Assembly: GCF_039233145.1 (NCBI RefSeq)
Contig: NZ_CP136419.1
Coordinates: 1,338,001 to 1,402,000 of the forward strand
Direction of reading: 5' to 3'
Length of the DNA stretch: 64,000 nucleotides
Source of the DNA: Moorella humiferrea
GTDB taxonomy: Bacteria; Bacillota; DSM-521; Neomoorellales; Neomoorellaceae
The notes beneath the pieces were generated by a model. It saw nothing but the letters and a program-made list of their open reading frames with translations. It was not told the DNA's origin and searched no databases. The position numbers were made by a program, and so were the translations under genes. Of the stretch, positions 24,581-34,811 are shown in pieces (the stretch's first letter is position 1; each line of letters starts with the position of its first letter).

Positions 24581-25555
24581 TCAAACTATAGAATTGGTCA
24601 AACTCGCCGGTTTTTCGGGTAATATCACATAACCACCTTCAAACACACGCCTCATCTCTTTTTCGGTCAAAGCTCGTGGCCAGCCGTGAAAAATAACAAG
24701 GCCGTTTATTTGATTGGCTCCATTTCGGTCTGAGCCTATCCAAAGCCTGCTTTCTGCGGGAACTTTCTGCCAGCGCCGTCGGATCGTCTGTAATTTTCCA
24801 TCCAGCATACAAGTAAATCCCTGGACTACGTCCCAGGTTGCAATGCATAGGAAGGCATCGCTGTCATCTATGTATCGATGAAATGTAAGCACTATAGGAC
24901 TCTCGTATACCTCTGTACGCATCTTCAACTGGAAGCGTGCCGGTTCATACCAAATACTGAATACCCCGGGGAAATCGAGAACGACGAAGGGGCGGCCAGC
25001 ATGCTGGATAGTCTTGCTGGTCCATTGAGGATCCACTCCTATAGCGAATGTTCCTTCAGTTATACTAATTGCAATTCTCGGAAGTTGTTCTTCGCGAAAG
25101 GGGCTGGTCAATATCCCTGGGAAGACCCGCGGAATTGGATAGCCCGCCAACCGTTTTTTTGCCGACGAGGATAGGAAATGCTTCCAATCCAAAGTTACCA
25201 AGTAATCTGCACAACCGGCTTCAGCTCCAGCTAAAACGTGACGATCATTCGGGTCGGCTATTGTAGTATACTTTTCTATATCCTTGTCTGAAACTTCGAC
25301 CACTTCTAGATGGCGCGCTAACTCATCGAATTTCCTTTGGAGTTCTGGATGACGATTTAGTTTTCGATAGCATTCGTTAAGAACAGTCTGGGAAACGATG
25401 CCTAACATATTACCTTCTTTGCATCGCCCCAATAGTTTGGCTGAATCAGAATGCTCATGGCAGGCAGCGGTTAACAAAACGCTTGAATCCAGAAAAACCC
25501 TCTCTCTTGTATGCTCAGCAACATTGTTCCTGAGTTTTTCTCTTTCTTCCCTCAT
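24581..25555 (-). CDS. PIN-domain nuclease fused to a LamG-like domain
   Basis: A 324-residue protein. Residues 18-150 are a complete PIN ribonuclease domain with its four acids: D23 in VFLDSSVLL, E61 in LNECYRKL, D104 in DPNDRHVLAGAEA and D123 in LVTLDWKHF. Residues about 170-315 resemble a LamG/concanavalin jelly roll, seen best in SRLWIGSDRNGANQINGLV followed by WPRALTEKEMRRVF, the usual end of LamG domains. I know of no standard PIN-LamG family. It lies 44 bp after the large SIR2 gene on the same strand, so the two are probably co-expressed. Confidence 0.75.
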   Translation of the reverse strand: MREEREKLRNNVAEHTRERVFLDSSVLLTAACHEHSDSAKLLGRCKEGNMLGIVSQTVLNECYRKLNRHPELQRKFDELARHLEVVEVSDKDIEKYTTIADPNDRHVLAGAEAGCADYLVTLDWKHFLSSSAKKRLAGYPIPRVFPGILTSPFREEQLPRIAISITEGTFAIGVDPQWTSKTIQHAGRPFVVLDFPGVFSIWYEPARFQLKMRTEVYESPIVLTFHRYIDDSDAFLCIATWDVVQGFTCMLDGKLQTIRRRWQKVPAESRLWIGSDRNGANQINGLVIFHGWPRALTEKEMRRVFEGGYVILPEKPASLTNSIV

Positions 25556-25599
25556 CTTACCGCCACCTCGATGGTTTCACGGAAGTTTAGCTTCCCTTT

Positions 25600-28500
25600 T
25601 CAACTTAACGGAAAACAGCCCAAGCGGATAAGATGATCTTTAAGAGGTTTTATCCCGTCTGGCGGTAAACTTTGGAAAATATCGTTGCAAAGCTCTTTTA
25701 GTTCGTGACAGTAATCAAAGAGGCGACTTTCCCCTGAAAGGAGGTGAACCAGCAATCTGGCTGTATCCCCAGGGTACTTTTCAGCAAATTTTTCTTTAGC
25801 CAACCTATAATAAATGCTTGAAAATCGCAGAACTGGGATAGGACCAGTAACGATTAAATCCACTACTTCAGAAAAAACCGGTTTCAATGCCAAAGCCCAA
25901 TCTACCATAACTCCCACCTCAGCCGGACTCAAAGGAAGCGGGATACCGTCAATTCGTCGGGACCAGTAATTTTTTATCCATTTATCCCATATCTCCTTGG
26001 CCGCTTCTGGTGAAAGACGGGTAAGCTCATGGGCCACCTTATTAGCCCAGCTTATTCTAGTCTCCTCATCTACAGTAGCTATAAACCTGTCAAGCCAGCC
26101 ATTCTGCAAGGGATCTACTGAACTACGAACAGCAATGCTGGCGAGATGGTCACAAAGCCGGTCAAATACTTTTAAGCCTCTCGGCAACTTATTATAAGCC
26201 TGCTCATATAAGGGCAGTAGTTCTGGCAATAATGCCTCATTCCATCTTCCCCACCAAAGATATCCTCCCCATGCCTGTACGGCACGTTGGACATCTATAT
26301 CCCAATTAAGTAAAGGTACTATCTTTTTACAGGTCCAACTGCGGTCGAGGGAAAATAGAAAATGTAATTGGCTAGCAATTATAACCCGACCCATTGCAGC
26401 TGCGCTAGACTTCCCTGACATAATCCTTTCAAAACGAGTCTTGTACTTATCAGGTATACCCTGCCAATCACCTCCTTTTTCGGCTTGCCGCCTGGACAGG
26501 GCTAAGAGCCAGAATTGAGTAATTATCCCTCCAATGTGGTTAATGGCCCTTGTTAACCAGTCATTGTCATTATTCTCCATTTCTTTCTCATTGTAATCCT
26601 CTAGTTCTTGCCATAGTCGGTCTGTAAGAGCCTCCGCACGAGATAATAATGCGACTGATAAGCCCCCTTCACTCTTTTCGACCACTTTTTTCAGCAGTTC
26701 GGCTATCTTATATCCATGTTGCCAGATTTCCGTGCGCCGCTCCAAGAATTGCAGTACTTCTTCCCACTGGGTTTCAGTTAAATGGGCTACCTGCCATCCT
26801 GAAATAATCGCATCCCAGAGGTCAGTACTCCACTCTCTCCTCAGTTCTAGTTCTTTAACTAACTCAGAGCTCCAGATAAAAGATCGCGTCACTGCCTCCC
26901 TAACCGCGGACATAAGCCCTTCTCTGTCAGGTCCTAAGAATTTCTCTCCCCGATAGGTTAGCAAAAAGTTAATTTTGTCCGAAGGCGGTTTGGAAAGAAG
27001 TTCATCAACGGTTATGGGACTTTGGGGTCCGACCCATTCCGACCCATACCAATCTAAGTCTGGATGTTCCCTGGGCTGAAATTCAGGATGCCTATCTTGA
27101 ATCTCGCTGAGCTTCTGGCGTGCTAATGAACAATGTGGGGCGATTTGTACTAACCAATATAAAAGATTGTAAACCTCATAGCTTCGCCTTCTTACAGCGG
27201 CAGGGTCTTCCTCACCACTGTCACTACCTGCCCAATAAATCTCAACATCATTCAAAAGCCGTTGGCGGACCGCTTCGTCAGCCTGGGGATAGGCAGCTTT
27301 AAGCAGTTGAAAAACTTCATGCTTAAGTCCATAAACAAAAAGCCAATTATTTGTCAAGAGCCACTGGAGTTTTTCATTCGAGCTGCGATTGCGGTCAATT
27401 GTCATACCATAAATTGCTAGTCTCTTAAGCATCGGGGTTTCGGATAAAGCCCACTCTTGGATAACAATCTGAGCTCGTTCAGGATCATGTTTGAGGAGAC
27501 ATTCTATTATGTCTCTGGCAGCATCAATAAGCAGGTCTATGCCGCGGGGATATCGGTCCTGTTCGTGGGGTTCAATGGAAGCCCGTGTAAAGCTAACCGG
27601 GTCCCATTTATCGTCGGCATAACCCACGCTGCACAACAAACGGTGGGCCTCCTTTAGGTGGCCAGTAATTATTGGCTCTAGGTCGCGGACCAAGTTTTTT
27701 AGATTAGGTTTGAAAAATTCCTTCCATGCCTTATCTAGCCAATAATGTTCAGCCGGTATCGCTACTTCAAAGGTAACCTGCTTACCCTCATGTCCTCTCT
27801 CGGCAAAGAAAGTGAAGGACGGCTCTAAAACCAGATATGGAGTAGAAAGGTATTTGAAAATAAGAATTGCTATAGTGGCATATTCGGGACGACAACACTT
27901 TTGTAGTAAATAATCCAAATAATCTCCTTGGGAAGGAAGACGGTTAGGGGATGCTAGCAAAACTGCCACCCATTTGGCAAGAATCTTGGGCTCTGGCAGT
28001 GGCTCGGAGCGCCATAGATTTGAAGCTATAATCTGCCAGAGCAAAGGGCTCAACACTTGACCTTGCCTTTGTACCACAGCTAAAGCATCTTCTGGGTAAC
28101 GGCAAATATATTTCTCAGCAAACCACCAGGCAAAAGTCTGGCTGATTTCATCAGAAGGATTATTTAAACTGAAGAGTGGCTTGAAAGCGCCCTTTTCCTC
28201 GACCCAGCGCAGCCATTCCACCGTCTCGGCATATCTAGTAAATATGCGCACCTTTACCGGGTCTTTGATAGCTTCTTCGATATAACTGGCTTGTTCCCTG
28301 TCAAGGGGTGGTGGAAACTGCACTATGTCCTTGATGCGTTGCTCGTGTTCGGCCAGACCCATTCTGGTTTGGGTTGCCCACGATTTTACAGCCGCAACAA
28401 GGTCATTATGGTTTCGGTCTTCCCGGCTACGCGGGTAGGGAATTAGTTCTATCCCCCTGAACTTCCACTTTTCAGTCTCATCTTCAGGAATGAGGGCATA

Positions 28501-29157
28501 GCGTTTAGTCTCTGGCGGGAGGCCACGCCCCAGGTATTCCATAGGTAGATCATTGTGACTGTAACCCACAAATAGAACTTCGTAGCTACTAAATATCCCC
28601 ACCAAAAAACGTGTGGCCCAGCCTTCGGTAAGATAGGCCCGCCCAAAGTCAATGTCGGTGAGAATTAATTCTTCCGGTTTCTGGTCTACGCAGCCGTGAA
28701 GATAAACAATGCCATTGAATCGGTGCCCCAGGGGCAGGGCAGGAGCACGATATATGGGAACTTCACCGCCAAAAAGTTCGGCTGCAGCTGTAGAAAAATG
28801 CGTATCGAAGTTAGTGGTCACGATCCGGACTTCTTGAGGGCTACGAAATAATGATAAAAGAGCGTAATGCAGCTCTGTTGGGTTTGAATCTTGATTCTTT
28901 ATTATATCCCAGACTAATTTATGAACCCTGGGGCCTTTCTCCTTGAGCCGCCCTAAAAAGCGATCAGGGGCCTCTTTCTCGGGTTCCCACGTCAATAGAT
29001 TACCTGTCTTAGATTCAATCTTTCTGACCAGGTCTCTAAAATTGGGCAAGCTAGACGGCGGACTCATAGATACCCCAGCGCCCGCAAATATAACCAGTCT
29101 CCCATCGACCTGGGCATTAATAAGCTCTTCCGGTAGTTTAATTTTACCTATCCACAT
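25600..29157 (-). CDS. Large SIR2-domain protein, probable NADase defence effector
   Basis: About 1,185 residues. The N-terminal 280 form a SIR2 fold: FAGAGVS at 24-30, TTNFD with N116, YLHG with H154, and VGYSHNDLP. These are the NAD-binding and catalytic residues, so NADase activity is possible. The remaining 900 residues are mostly helical, without motifs I can name; the layout is like DSR- or DUF4020-type defence proteins, a family link I cannot confirm. I choose ATG 29157, just after GGAAGGAG, though the spacing is short; a longer frame to 29271 exists. It follows brxA by 136 bp. Confidence 0.8.
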   Translation of the reverse strand: MWIGKIKLPEELINAQVDGRLVIFAGAGVSMSPPSSLPNFRDLVRKIESKTGNLLTWEPEKEAPDRFLGRLKEKGPRVHKLVWDIIKNQDSNPTELHYALLSLFRSPQEVRIVTTNFDTHFSTAAAELFGGEVPIYRAPALPLGHRFNGIVYLHGCVDQKPEELILTDIDFGRAYLTEGWATRFLVGIFSSYEVLFVGYSHNDLPMEYLGRGLPPETKRYALIPEDETEKWKFRGIELIPYPRSREDRNHNDLVAAVKSWATQTRMGLAEHEQRIKDIVQFPPPLDREQASYIEEAIKDPVKVRIFTRYAETVEWLRWVEEKGAFKPLFSLNNPSDEISQTFAWWFAEKYICRYPEDALAVVQRQGQVLSPLLWQIIASNLWRSEPLPEPKILAKWVAVLLASPNRLPSQGDYLDYLLQKCCRPEYATIAILIFKYLSTPYLVLEPSFTFFAERGHEGKQVTFEVAIPAEHYWLDKAWKEFFKPNLKNLVRDLEPIITGHLKEAHRLLCSVGYADDKWDPVSFTRASIEPHEQDRYPRGIDLLIDAARDIIECLLKHDPERAQIVIQEWALSETPMLKRLAIYGMTIDRNRSSNEKLQWLLTNNWLFVYGLKHEVFQLLKAAYPQADEAVRQRLLNDVEIYWAGSDSGEEDPAAVRRRSYEVYNLLYWLVQIAPHCSLARQKLSEIQDRHPEFQPREHPDLDWYGSEWVGPQSPITVDELLSKPPSDKINFLLTYRGEKFLGPDREGLMSAVREAVTRSFIWSSELVKELELRREWSTDLWDAIISGWQVAHLTETQWEEVLQFLERRTEIWQHGYKIAELLKKVVEKSEGGLSVALLSRAEALTDRLWQELEDYNEKEMENNDNDWLTRAINHIGGIITQFWLLALSRRQAEKGGDWQGIPDKYKTRFERIMSGKSSAAAMGRVIIASQLHFLFSLDRSWTCKKIVPLLNWDIDVQRAVQAWGGYLWWGRWNEALLPELLPLYEQAYNKLPRGLKVFDRLCDHLASIAVRSSVDPLQNGWLDRFIATVDEETRISWANKVAHELTRLSPEAAKEIWDKWIKNYWSRRIDGIPLPLSPAEVGVMVDWALALKPVFSEVVDLIVTGPIPVLRFSSIYYRLAKEKFAEKYPGDTARLLVHLLSGESRLFDYCHELKELCNDIFQSLPPDGIKPLKDHLIRLGCFPLS

Positions 29158-29293
29158 AATCTCCTTCCTTATCATGATCATCCAGAGAAGTGAGAGATGT
29201 CTTTGTATCAAAGGGTACGATCGCTCAACAGGCTCAGCATCTTCATGTGGTAAAACCATCAAATTTACCACTAAAAAGATACAGACCCGACCA

Positions 29294-30016
29294 TTACTTA
29301 TGGGCGATTGTGACCATCTCTAAATCCAAACCCTGACGCTGTATTTCAAACCGTTTAGATTGTCTTATAGCTGCCACCGAAATATCCAGGTGAAACGGAA
29401 AAGCTGAGGGTAGCTTTGGCAATTGGTGCAGGATCACCGCTGGGGTGGATTCCGAATACAAAAGGGCTTCTAAAAACCATAACTGAACACTAGCGCTGGC
29501 CGGGCCTTTTTTGGCGGTGGGGATATAAACGCCTTTTACGGCCGTATCCTGGAGAACGCCCCAGTCTACCATTGAACGTACCACTCGTTGGCTCGCCCGG
29601 CGAACAGTTGACCTTTCCCCCCACCGCTCCGCCAGTCGGCGGTAAATCTGCTCTAGAGAAACTTCATTCTGCAGTGTCAACAGACGACCAATGATATCCG
29701 CTATATCGCGAAAAAATGGATAGGCCAAAAGCGTCATGCCCCAATGCAACCAGAGTCTTGTATCGGGGCCGTCCTCGGTTAAAATTCCTAAAGCCCGCTC
29801 CTGTAATGACCGATGTTTCTGCGGTACCCTGACCCAAATCCGAGTTAACACGGTTATGGTCTTCCTGCGTGCCTCTCTATTTTGGCATTCTGACTGCAAG
29901 AAATCATCAAGGTATTTCCGTACCTCAGCAATGTCTGTTTCCGTTGCGGCTTTCCAGGCGGCGGCATCCAGCCATTCCAGCTTAACTCTCCGGTCAAAAC
30001 CGATATTTAAGGCCAT
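29294..30016 (-). CDS. brxA: BREX protein BrxA (DUF1819)
   Basis: A 240-residue helical protein beginning MALNIGFDRRVKLEWL, the last gene of the BREX set. The start at 30016 is fixed by GGAGGA nine bases upstream, just beyond the pglZ stop. WGERSTVRRASQRVVRSMVDWGVLQ resembles the winged-helix DNA-contacting part of BrxA. Identification rests on position after pglZ plus size and fold pattern. Confidence 0.82.
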   Translation of the reverse strand: MALNIGFDRRVKLEWLDAAAWKAATETDIAEVRKYLDDFLQSECQNREARRKTITVLTRIWVRVPQKHRSLQERALGILTEDGPDTRLWLHWGMTLLAYPFFRDIADIIGRLLTLQNEVSLEQIYRRLAERWGERSTVRRASQRVVRSMVDWGVLQDTAVKGVYIPTAKKGPASASVQLWFLEALLYSESTPAVILHQLPKLPSAFPFHLDISVAAIRQSKRFEIQRQGLDLEMVTIAHK

Positions 30017-30018
30017 GA

Positions 30019-31968
30019 TCAATGCTCCTCCCAAATCCTGACAAAAGGAACGACAACCTCTTCCAAAGATATCCCACCATGGCTTACAACTTCTTCACCC
30101 TCAGAAACAAAGGCCGACCGGCCCCTGGCCAGCAGAACGGAGTAACCCTGGGGTAAACCAAAACCAGGCCAACAGATGGCATTTTCTATTTCTTTCATCA
30201 TCTGCTGTCGAAAAACGTCGTAATGATAAATTCTGGCCCGCTCACCGCGGGACTCAGCCAGGACCCCGTCCGGCAAACGGCCCTTCCCCCTGGCCGTAAT
30301 ATTACCGTGATCCGAAGTCAGATAGACGGCAAATTTGTTTTTAAGGAGATGATCAATTAGCTGTATCAGGTAACCCTGTTCGGCCCACAGTCTGATTTGC
30401 TGGTGCATACCAGCTGTTCCCAGCTCCATGCCATGCATGATTCTGTCCACTTTATCTATAACCAGACCCACGATCTCGAACTGTGATCCTAAAAATTCTC
30501 CAATTTCACTTGCCAACTCATCACCCAAACCTTTATGGTAGTAGGTATTTCCTTTCCTGACCCCGCTGTCTTCCCAAAATTTATGCCAGTGCTGTTCTTC
30601 TTTCGAGGTTGTCGTTAGGGAGTCCTTGAAATACAAGGGCGGCTCTGCAGCGAACAGTGCTTGCCGCGAGATAGAAGTTAAGGTCGGTACCCAGGCAAAG
30701 ACCTGGTTTTCCTCGAGTCGCCACACCGGGCACCTGTCTCTCAGGAAATTGCGGATAACCAGCCACTGATCCAACGCCAGGCCGTCAATTACGAGCAGAG
30801 CAATGTTTTTTTCCCCTTCTTTGGCGCGCAGATGAGCCAGATAACGGGGTATGTGATGCACCATTACTGGTTTGGACGTGTAAGAAAGGTTGGCCAAAGA
30901 ACCGTAGCGCACGACCATCCAGCTCGCAAAGCGCTCTTCCAATTGATCGTGCAATTCTTCAATTTGTGGTTTACTTCCAGTTTTTATGTCCTGATTCAGT
31001 TCGCCGCTAAGTACAATCAATTCCGCCCACAGAACGGCCAGGCGCTGCCAATCCTTGTGGGACGCTGTTTCTCCAGGCAAATCTTGTCGTATCTTCTCTA
31101 GCAGCCACTTGGTCCTGCGCCTTTCCTCAGCCTGCTTATCGAAGAGCACACCTGCCCGGACCCACCCGGGCATACCTTCCGTACTCGCAACCGGAACAGG
31201 CCTTAAACTGCCTTCCAAGAACAGGTTGTCGATGTACACCCGTATGTCATAATGGTCAAAGGGGACCTCGGTGAAATTCTCTCCTCTGGCCGTGCTTTCC
31301 AGGAATCTACGCCATTTTTCTTGCAGAAAAGCAAAAAAGGCTTCCCTGCTGGGGATGATGTCTTCCAGCGGCCAGTCCTTAAAAACGCTCTTTTCTCTTA
31401 AACAATGGATAAGGTGTTCGTCCAAAACCCTTGGCACAGTCACAAAGTTGCAATGCCGCGAAAGCAGCATCTTCATCAGTTCGACCGGTGAATTGATAAG
31501 GTCGGGTATTATGCCAAAAACGCGTTTTAGGATAAAATCCTTGGTCGCCTTCTCCCCCAGCGCAGGACCATTGTAATTCTGGTATGCCCTGTAAAGCTTA
31601 TCCATGTCCGACTTCTCCACAGCCGCAACTACCGGATAGCTGAGTTTGGGAAAGATATCGGCCAGGCTGAAGAAAAGCTTATGACCCCTCTGCCATACAT
31701 CGAAGGGGAGGCGGCGCAGTTCCTGCGGGCCGCCTTGTACCACCACTATTAAATGTGCCGCTTCGCCCCGATCCCACCTTGAGCGATAGTTTGCTTCATA
31801 TGCATAACGAAAGATGATGGGATCACTAAAAACAAGGACATCAAGCCCCATTTCCCCTAAGGTCGAGAGAACATCTTCTTCCAAGAGCAAGCCGTCGGGG
31901 TCAGCCACTAAAGTAAGCCTTGATACGCAGGGCTTTAAGTTCTGAAGGATAAGGTCACGCCAGTTCAT
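30019..31968 (-). CDS. pglZ: BREX protein PglZ, alkaline phosphatase-like
   Basis: A 649-residue protein starting MNWRDLILQNLKPC at ATG 31968, which overlaps the helicase stop as ATGA. The C-terminal alkaline-phosphatase superfamily core shows VIDGLALDQWL (metal Asp), TSISRQALFA (nucleophile region), VDRIMHGMELG and SDHGNITARGKGRLP. PglZ is one of the two proteins found in all BREX types and is needed for both methylation and phage block. An upstream extension to 32052 is out of keeping with the family. Confidence 0.94.
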   Translation of the reverse strand: MNWRDLILQNLKPCVSRLTLVADPDGLLLEEDVLSTLGEMGLDVLVFSDPIIFRYAYEANYRSRWDRGEAAHLIVVVQGGPQELRRLPFDVWQRGHKLFFSLADIFPKLSYPVVAAVEKSDMDKLYRAYQNYNGPALGEKATKDFILKRVFGIIPDLINSPVELMKMLLSRHCNFVTVPRVLDEHLIHCLREKSVFKDWPLEDIIPSREAFFAFLQEKWRRFLESTARGENFTEVPFDHYDIRVYIDNLFLEGSLRPVPVASTEGMPGWVRAGVLFDKQAEERRRTKWLLEKIRQDLPGETASHKDWQRLAVLWAELIVLSGELNQDIKTGSKPQIEELHDQLEERFASWMVVRYGSLANLSYTSKPVMVHHIPRYLAHLRAKEGEKNIALLVIDGLALDQWLVIRNFLRDRCPVWRLEENQVFAWVPTLTSISRQALFAAEPPLYFKDSLTTTSKEEQHWHKFWEDSGVRKGNTYYHKGLGDELASEIGEFLGSQFEIVGLVIDKVDRIMHGMELGTAGMHQQIRLWAEQGYLIQLIDHLLKNKFAVYLTSDHGNITARGKGRLPDGVLAESRGERARIYHYDVFRQQMMKEIENAICWPGFGLPQGYSVLLARGRSAFVSEGEEVVSHGGISLEEVVVPFVRIWEEH

Positions 31969-34811
31969 GGGACTACACCTTCTACGTAAATAATGGTAAT
32001 CGCGCTTAGTTCCGGCAAGATTTTTTCCTTCTGCTGTAACCGCAGGGCCCATTCTTTCTCCTGGCGTTCCAGTTCGGCCAGGCGGTGCTGGCGCACGGCG
32101 GGCAGGCCAACCCTCATAATGGCCTGCCGGCGAATTTGGAACGCATATCGGCCTTTTTCCCGCTCTTTCTGCAGGTGCTCTTCATACTGGTTCTTGAGCT
32201 CCAGGAAAAGATTATGCCCGTATCGTACAGCCTGTTTCTGGAGCCTCTCAAAGATTTCCTCGGATTTTTCGCCTGTAATATAACCCTGGATTTCGAGGGA
32301 GGTTTCTTCCTGTAATAACAAATCCCATATCCTGCGGGCGGTGGGCATGAGTATTTTGCCGTCTTTTTCCTGATGGAACAAGGGTAGAACCCGAACCTCA
32401 CGCATGTTTTCCGCCATAAGAGATATCCGCCATAAAGACCAGTAGCCGCTTATCTCCTGCGGCAGTCCTTTGAGCCTGACCTTCGCAAAAGGCTGACCCG
32501 CCACCGCTAGGGGCAGGCGGGAGACCAGCCCGCGAACTCTCGGTTCTTCCAGGCTGAGATAAGACATTGAGTGCTTATCTGCTTCCTGCCGGGAGAAAAC
32601 CACGTCCTTCATAGTGAAGCCGTCGGGCCAGGTTAAATCATAACCGGCCAATTTGGGCTTTACTATGCCGCCTTCGCTCACCAAAAAGTTAACGGTCATG
32701 CGCTCTACCCAGTACGGAAGCGGATGGCCGGGAATTTTCTCCACCAGCCGGGAATCGAGCTCTGCCTCTTCTCCCAAAAGCCGGTTGGCCGTAGTTGCTT
32801 CCTGGATGCGCTGCCGAAGTTCAGCTTCCAGCCGTTCAATCCTGGACTCAACTTCTTCCGGCCTGAGGATAGCCTCTTTATACAGGTCCTCGAAATCCGG
32901 CGCTACTTCAGCCGAGTCGAGAACATCGCTCATCTTGTCAACGCCGAAATCCGCCAGGATTGCGGCCAGTTTTTCCTGGAGGACTTCCTGCACCCGGTAT
33001 TCAACAGTGTCCTGCAGGACGAAGTTAAGTGCCCGGACAACGTGTTCCTGGCCGATGCGGTCCACCCGGCCGATGCGCTGCTCCAGGCGCATGGGGTTCC
33101 ACGGCAGGTCGTAGTTGATGACCACGTGGCAAAACTGCAAATTCAAGCCCTCGCCGCCGGCATCGGTGGATACGAGCACCCTGGCGGGACCGGCAAATTC
33201 CTGCTGGACCCTCCGCCTTTCTTCCAGCCCCATGGACCCGTTTAGACAAACGACGCTAAAGCCCCTGTTTTCCAGAAACTCCTTAAGCATCTCCTGGGTC
33301 GGAATGAACTCGGTAAAGATGAGAAATTTGAGCTCGGGGTCGTTCTCTTCGGCCTGCAGCCGGTACATCCACTCCAGCAAGGCTTCGGCCCGCGCGTCGG
33401 GCAGGGACTCGCACTGACGTGCCAGGGATAAAAGACGCTTGACCTCTTCCCGTTCACTGGCGAAGGCGACTAAACGGTGCTTCAGAATTTGCTCGAGCTG
33501 CTCCTGCCCGTCGAGGTCCCACCAGTCTTCTTCCAGCTCTATTTCACTGTTAATCTGAAAAGGAGCTTCCTGTTCGATCGCTTCCAGTCTCCGTTGCAGG
33601 GCGGTCCGGATTGCCCTGGTGCTGCTGGCTACCAGGCGCTGCATGAGAACCATCAAAAAGCCGATATAGTTTCGCTTTTCTTTCAGCGCCCGGTTGTATC
33701 CTTCCCGCACATATTCCGTCACCGCTTCATATAGTTCCCGCTGCTTTTGGTGCCGGGATTGCCACACTACGGTCACCAGCTGGGTGCGGCGCGGTTTGAA
33801 TAACGGCTGACCCTTCTCATCAATGGCCCGGCGTTTTTCGGTGCGGATTACATACGGGGCCACTCTCTCCCGCTTTATGGACTCGACGCCGGGGAAAGCC
33901 TCCCTATCTAGGAGAGCCATGAGCCGGTGGAAGGAATCAGTCTTCCCCTGGTGGGGCGTCGCCGTGAGAAGGAGAAGATACGGTGCCGCTTCAGCCAGCG
34001 CTTGGCCTAAGCGGTACCTGGCCACGGCATCCGTGCTGCCGGCAATTCTGTGAGCTTCATCGACAATAATCAAATCCCAACCCGCAGCGATAAGGTTTTC
34101 GAAGCGTTCCCGGTTATAGCGGCTTACCTGGTCCCTGCTCCACCCCCGGCGCGATTCCAAAGGCTTTACGGCATCCATGGGAACGACTACCTGGTCAAAC
34201 CGCTGCCAGACGTTGGCATCCCATTCAAAGCACGATAGAGTTGTGATCTCGGCGGGCATCAGCAGGTGAAAGCGTTCCCGAAAGCGGTTTTCCATTTCCT
34301 GCACCCACTGCATCACCAGGCCCTTCGGCGCCACCACCAGCGTGCGCCTGACGAGTCCCCTGAGCTTCAACTCGCGCATGATTAAACCGGCTTCTATTGT
34401 TTTGCCGAGGCCGACCTCGTCAGCCAGAAGATAGCGGACCCTGTTGCCGGAAACAGCCCGGGAGAGGGCGTAGAGCTGGTGGGGCAGAGGAGTGACGCAG
34501 CCTTCCAGAGGCGCCAGCAGGATATCCGGCCGGGCCAGGCTTTCAGCGATTCGGGCCGCGGCGACGGTATAAATCAGCCTCTCCCGACTGGTTAAGCCTG
34601 CCTCTGTTATCGAGGATAATTCGTTTTCCTGAAGGCGCAAAACCGCGTCCCGGCCCGGTACCCAGACGCGGTAGACGTTCTTTCCCCACAGGTCCAGGGC
34701 TTCGATAACCTTGACCGGTTCACGGTACTCCCGGCTCCAGGCCCAATCACCAGGCCGCCATATACCATCCCGACTCAAAATTGACACCTCACCGGCAGAT
34801 AAATCATTCAT
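31965..34811 (-). CDS. brxHII: BREX type 3 helicase BrxHII (SNF2/HepA-like)
   Basis: A 948-residue superfamily 2 ATPase. ADEVGLGKTIEAGLI near residue 130-144 is Walker A, IIVDEAHRIAGS near 250 is motif II, LLTATPHQGKTDSFHRLMAL is motif III, and LVSTDAGGEGLNLQ with NPMRLEQRIGRVDRIGQ near 580-615 are motifs V and VI. It overlaps pglXI by 8 bp and pglZ by 4 bp, so the operon is tightly coupled. In BREX type 3 this helicase replaces the BrxL/BrxHI proteins of other types. Confidence 0.93.
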   Translation of the reverse strand: MNDLSAGEVSILSRDGIWRPGDWAWSREYREPVKVIEALDLWGKNVYRVWVPGRDAVLRLQENELSSITEAGLTSRERLIYTVAAARIAESLARPDILLAPLEGCVTPLPHQLYALSRAVSGNRVRYLLADEVGLGKTIEAGLIMRELKLRGLVRRTLVVAPKGLVMQWVQEMENRFRERFHLLMPAEITTLSCFEWDANVWQRFDQVVVPMDAVKPLESRRGWSRDQVSRYNRERFENLIAAGWDLIIVDEAHRIAGSTDAVARYRLGQALAEAAPYLLLLTATPHQGKTDSFHRLMALLDREAFPGVESIKRERVAPYVIRTEKRRAIDEKGQPLFKPRRTQLVTVVWQSRHQKQRELYEAVTEYVREGYNRALKEKRNYIGFLMVLMQRLVASSTRAIRTALQRRLEAIEQEAPFQINSEIELEEDWWDLDGQEQLEQILKHRLVAFASEREEVKRLLSLARQCESLPDARAEALLEWMYRLQAEENDPELKFLIFTEFIPTQEMLKEFLENRGFSVVCLNGSMGLEERRRVQQEFAGPARVLVSTDAGGEGLNLQFCHVVINYDLPWNPMRLEQRIGRVDRIGQEHVVRALNFVLQDTVEYRVQEVLQEKLAAILADFGVDKMSDVLDSAEVAPDFEDLYKEAILRPEEVESRIERLEAELRQRIQEATTANRLLGEEAELDSRLVEKIPGHPLPYWVERMTVNFLVSEGGIVKPKLAGYDLTWPDGFTMKDVVFSRQEADKHSMSYLSLEEPRVRGLVSRLPLAVAGQPFAKVRLKGLPQEISGYWSLWRISLMAENMREVRVLPLFHQEKDGKILMPTARRIWDLLLQEETSLEIQGYITGEKSEEIFERLQKQAVRYGHNLFLELKNQYEEHLQKEREKGRYAFQIRRQAIMRVGLPAVRQHRLAELERQEKEWALRLQQKEKILPELSAITIIYVEGVVP

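Noticed and set aside
29158-29271. N-terminal extension of the SIR2 protein
   Set aside because: It precedes the ribosome-site-like GGAAGGAG and has no domain; the longer start cannot be fully excluded.
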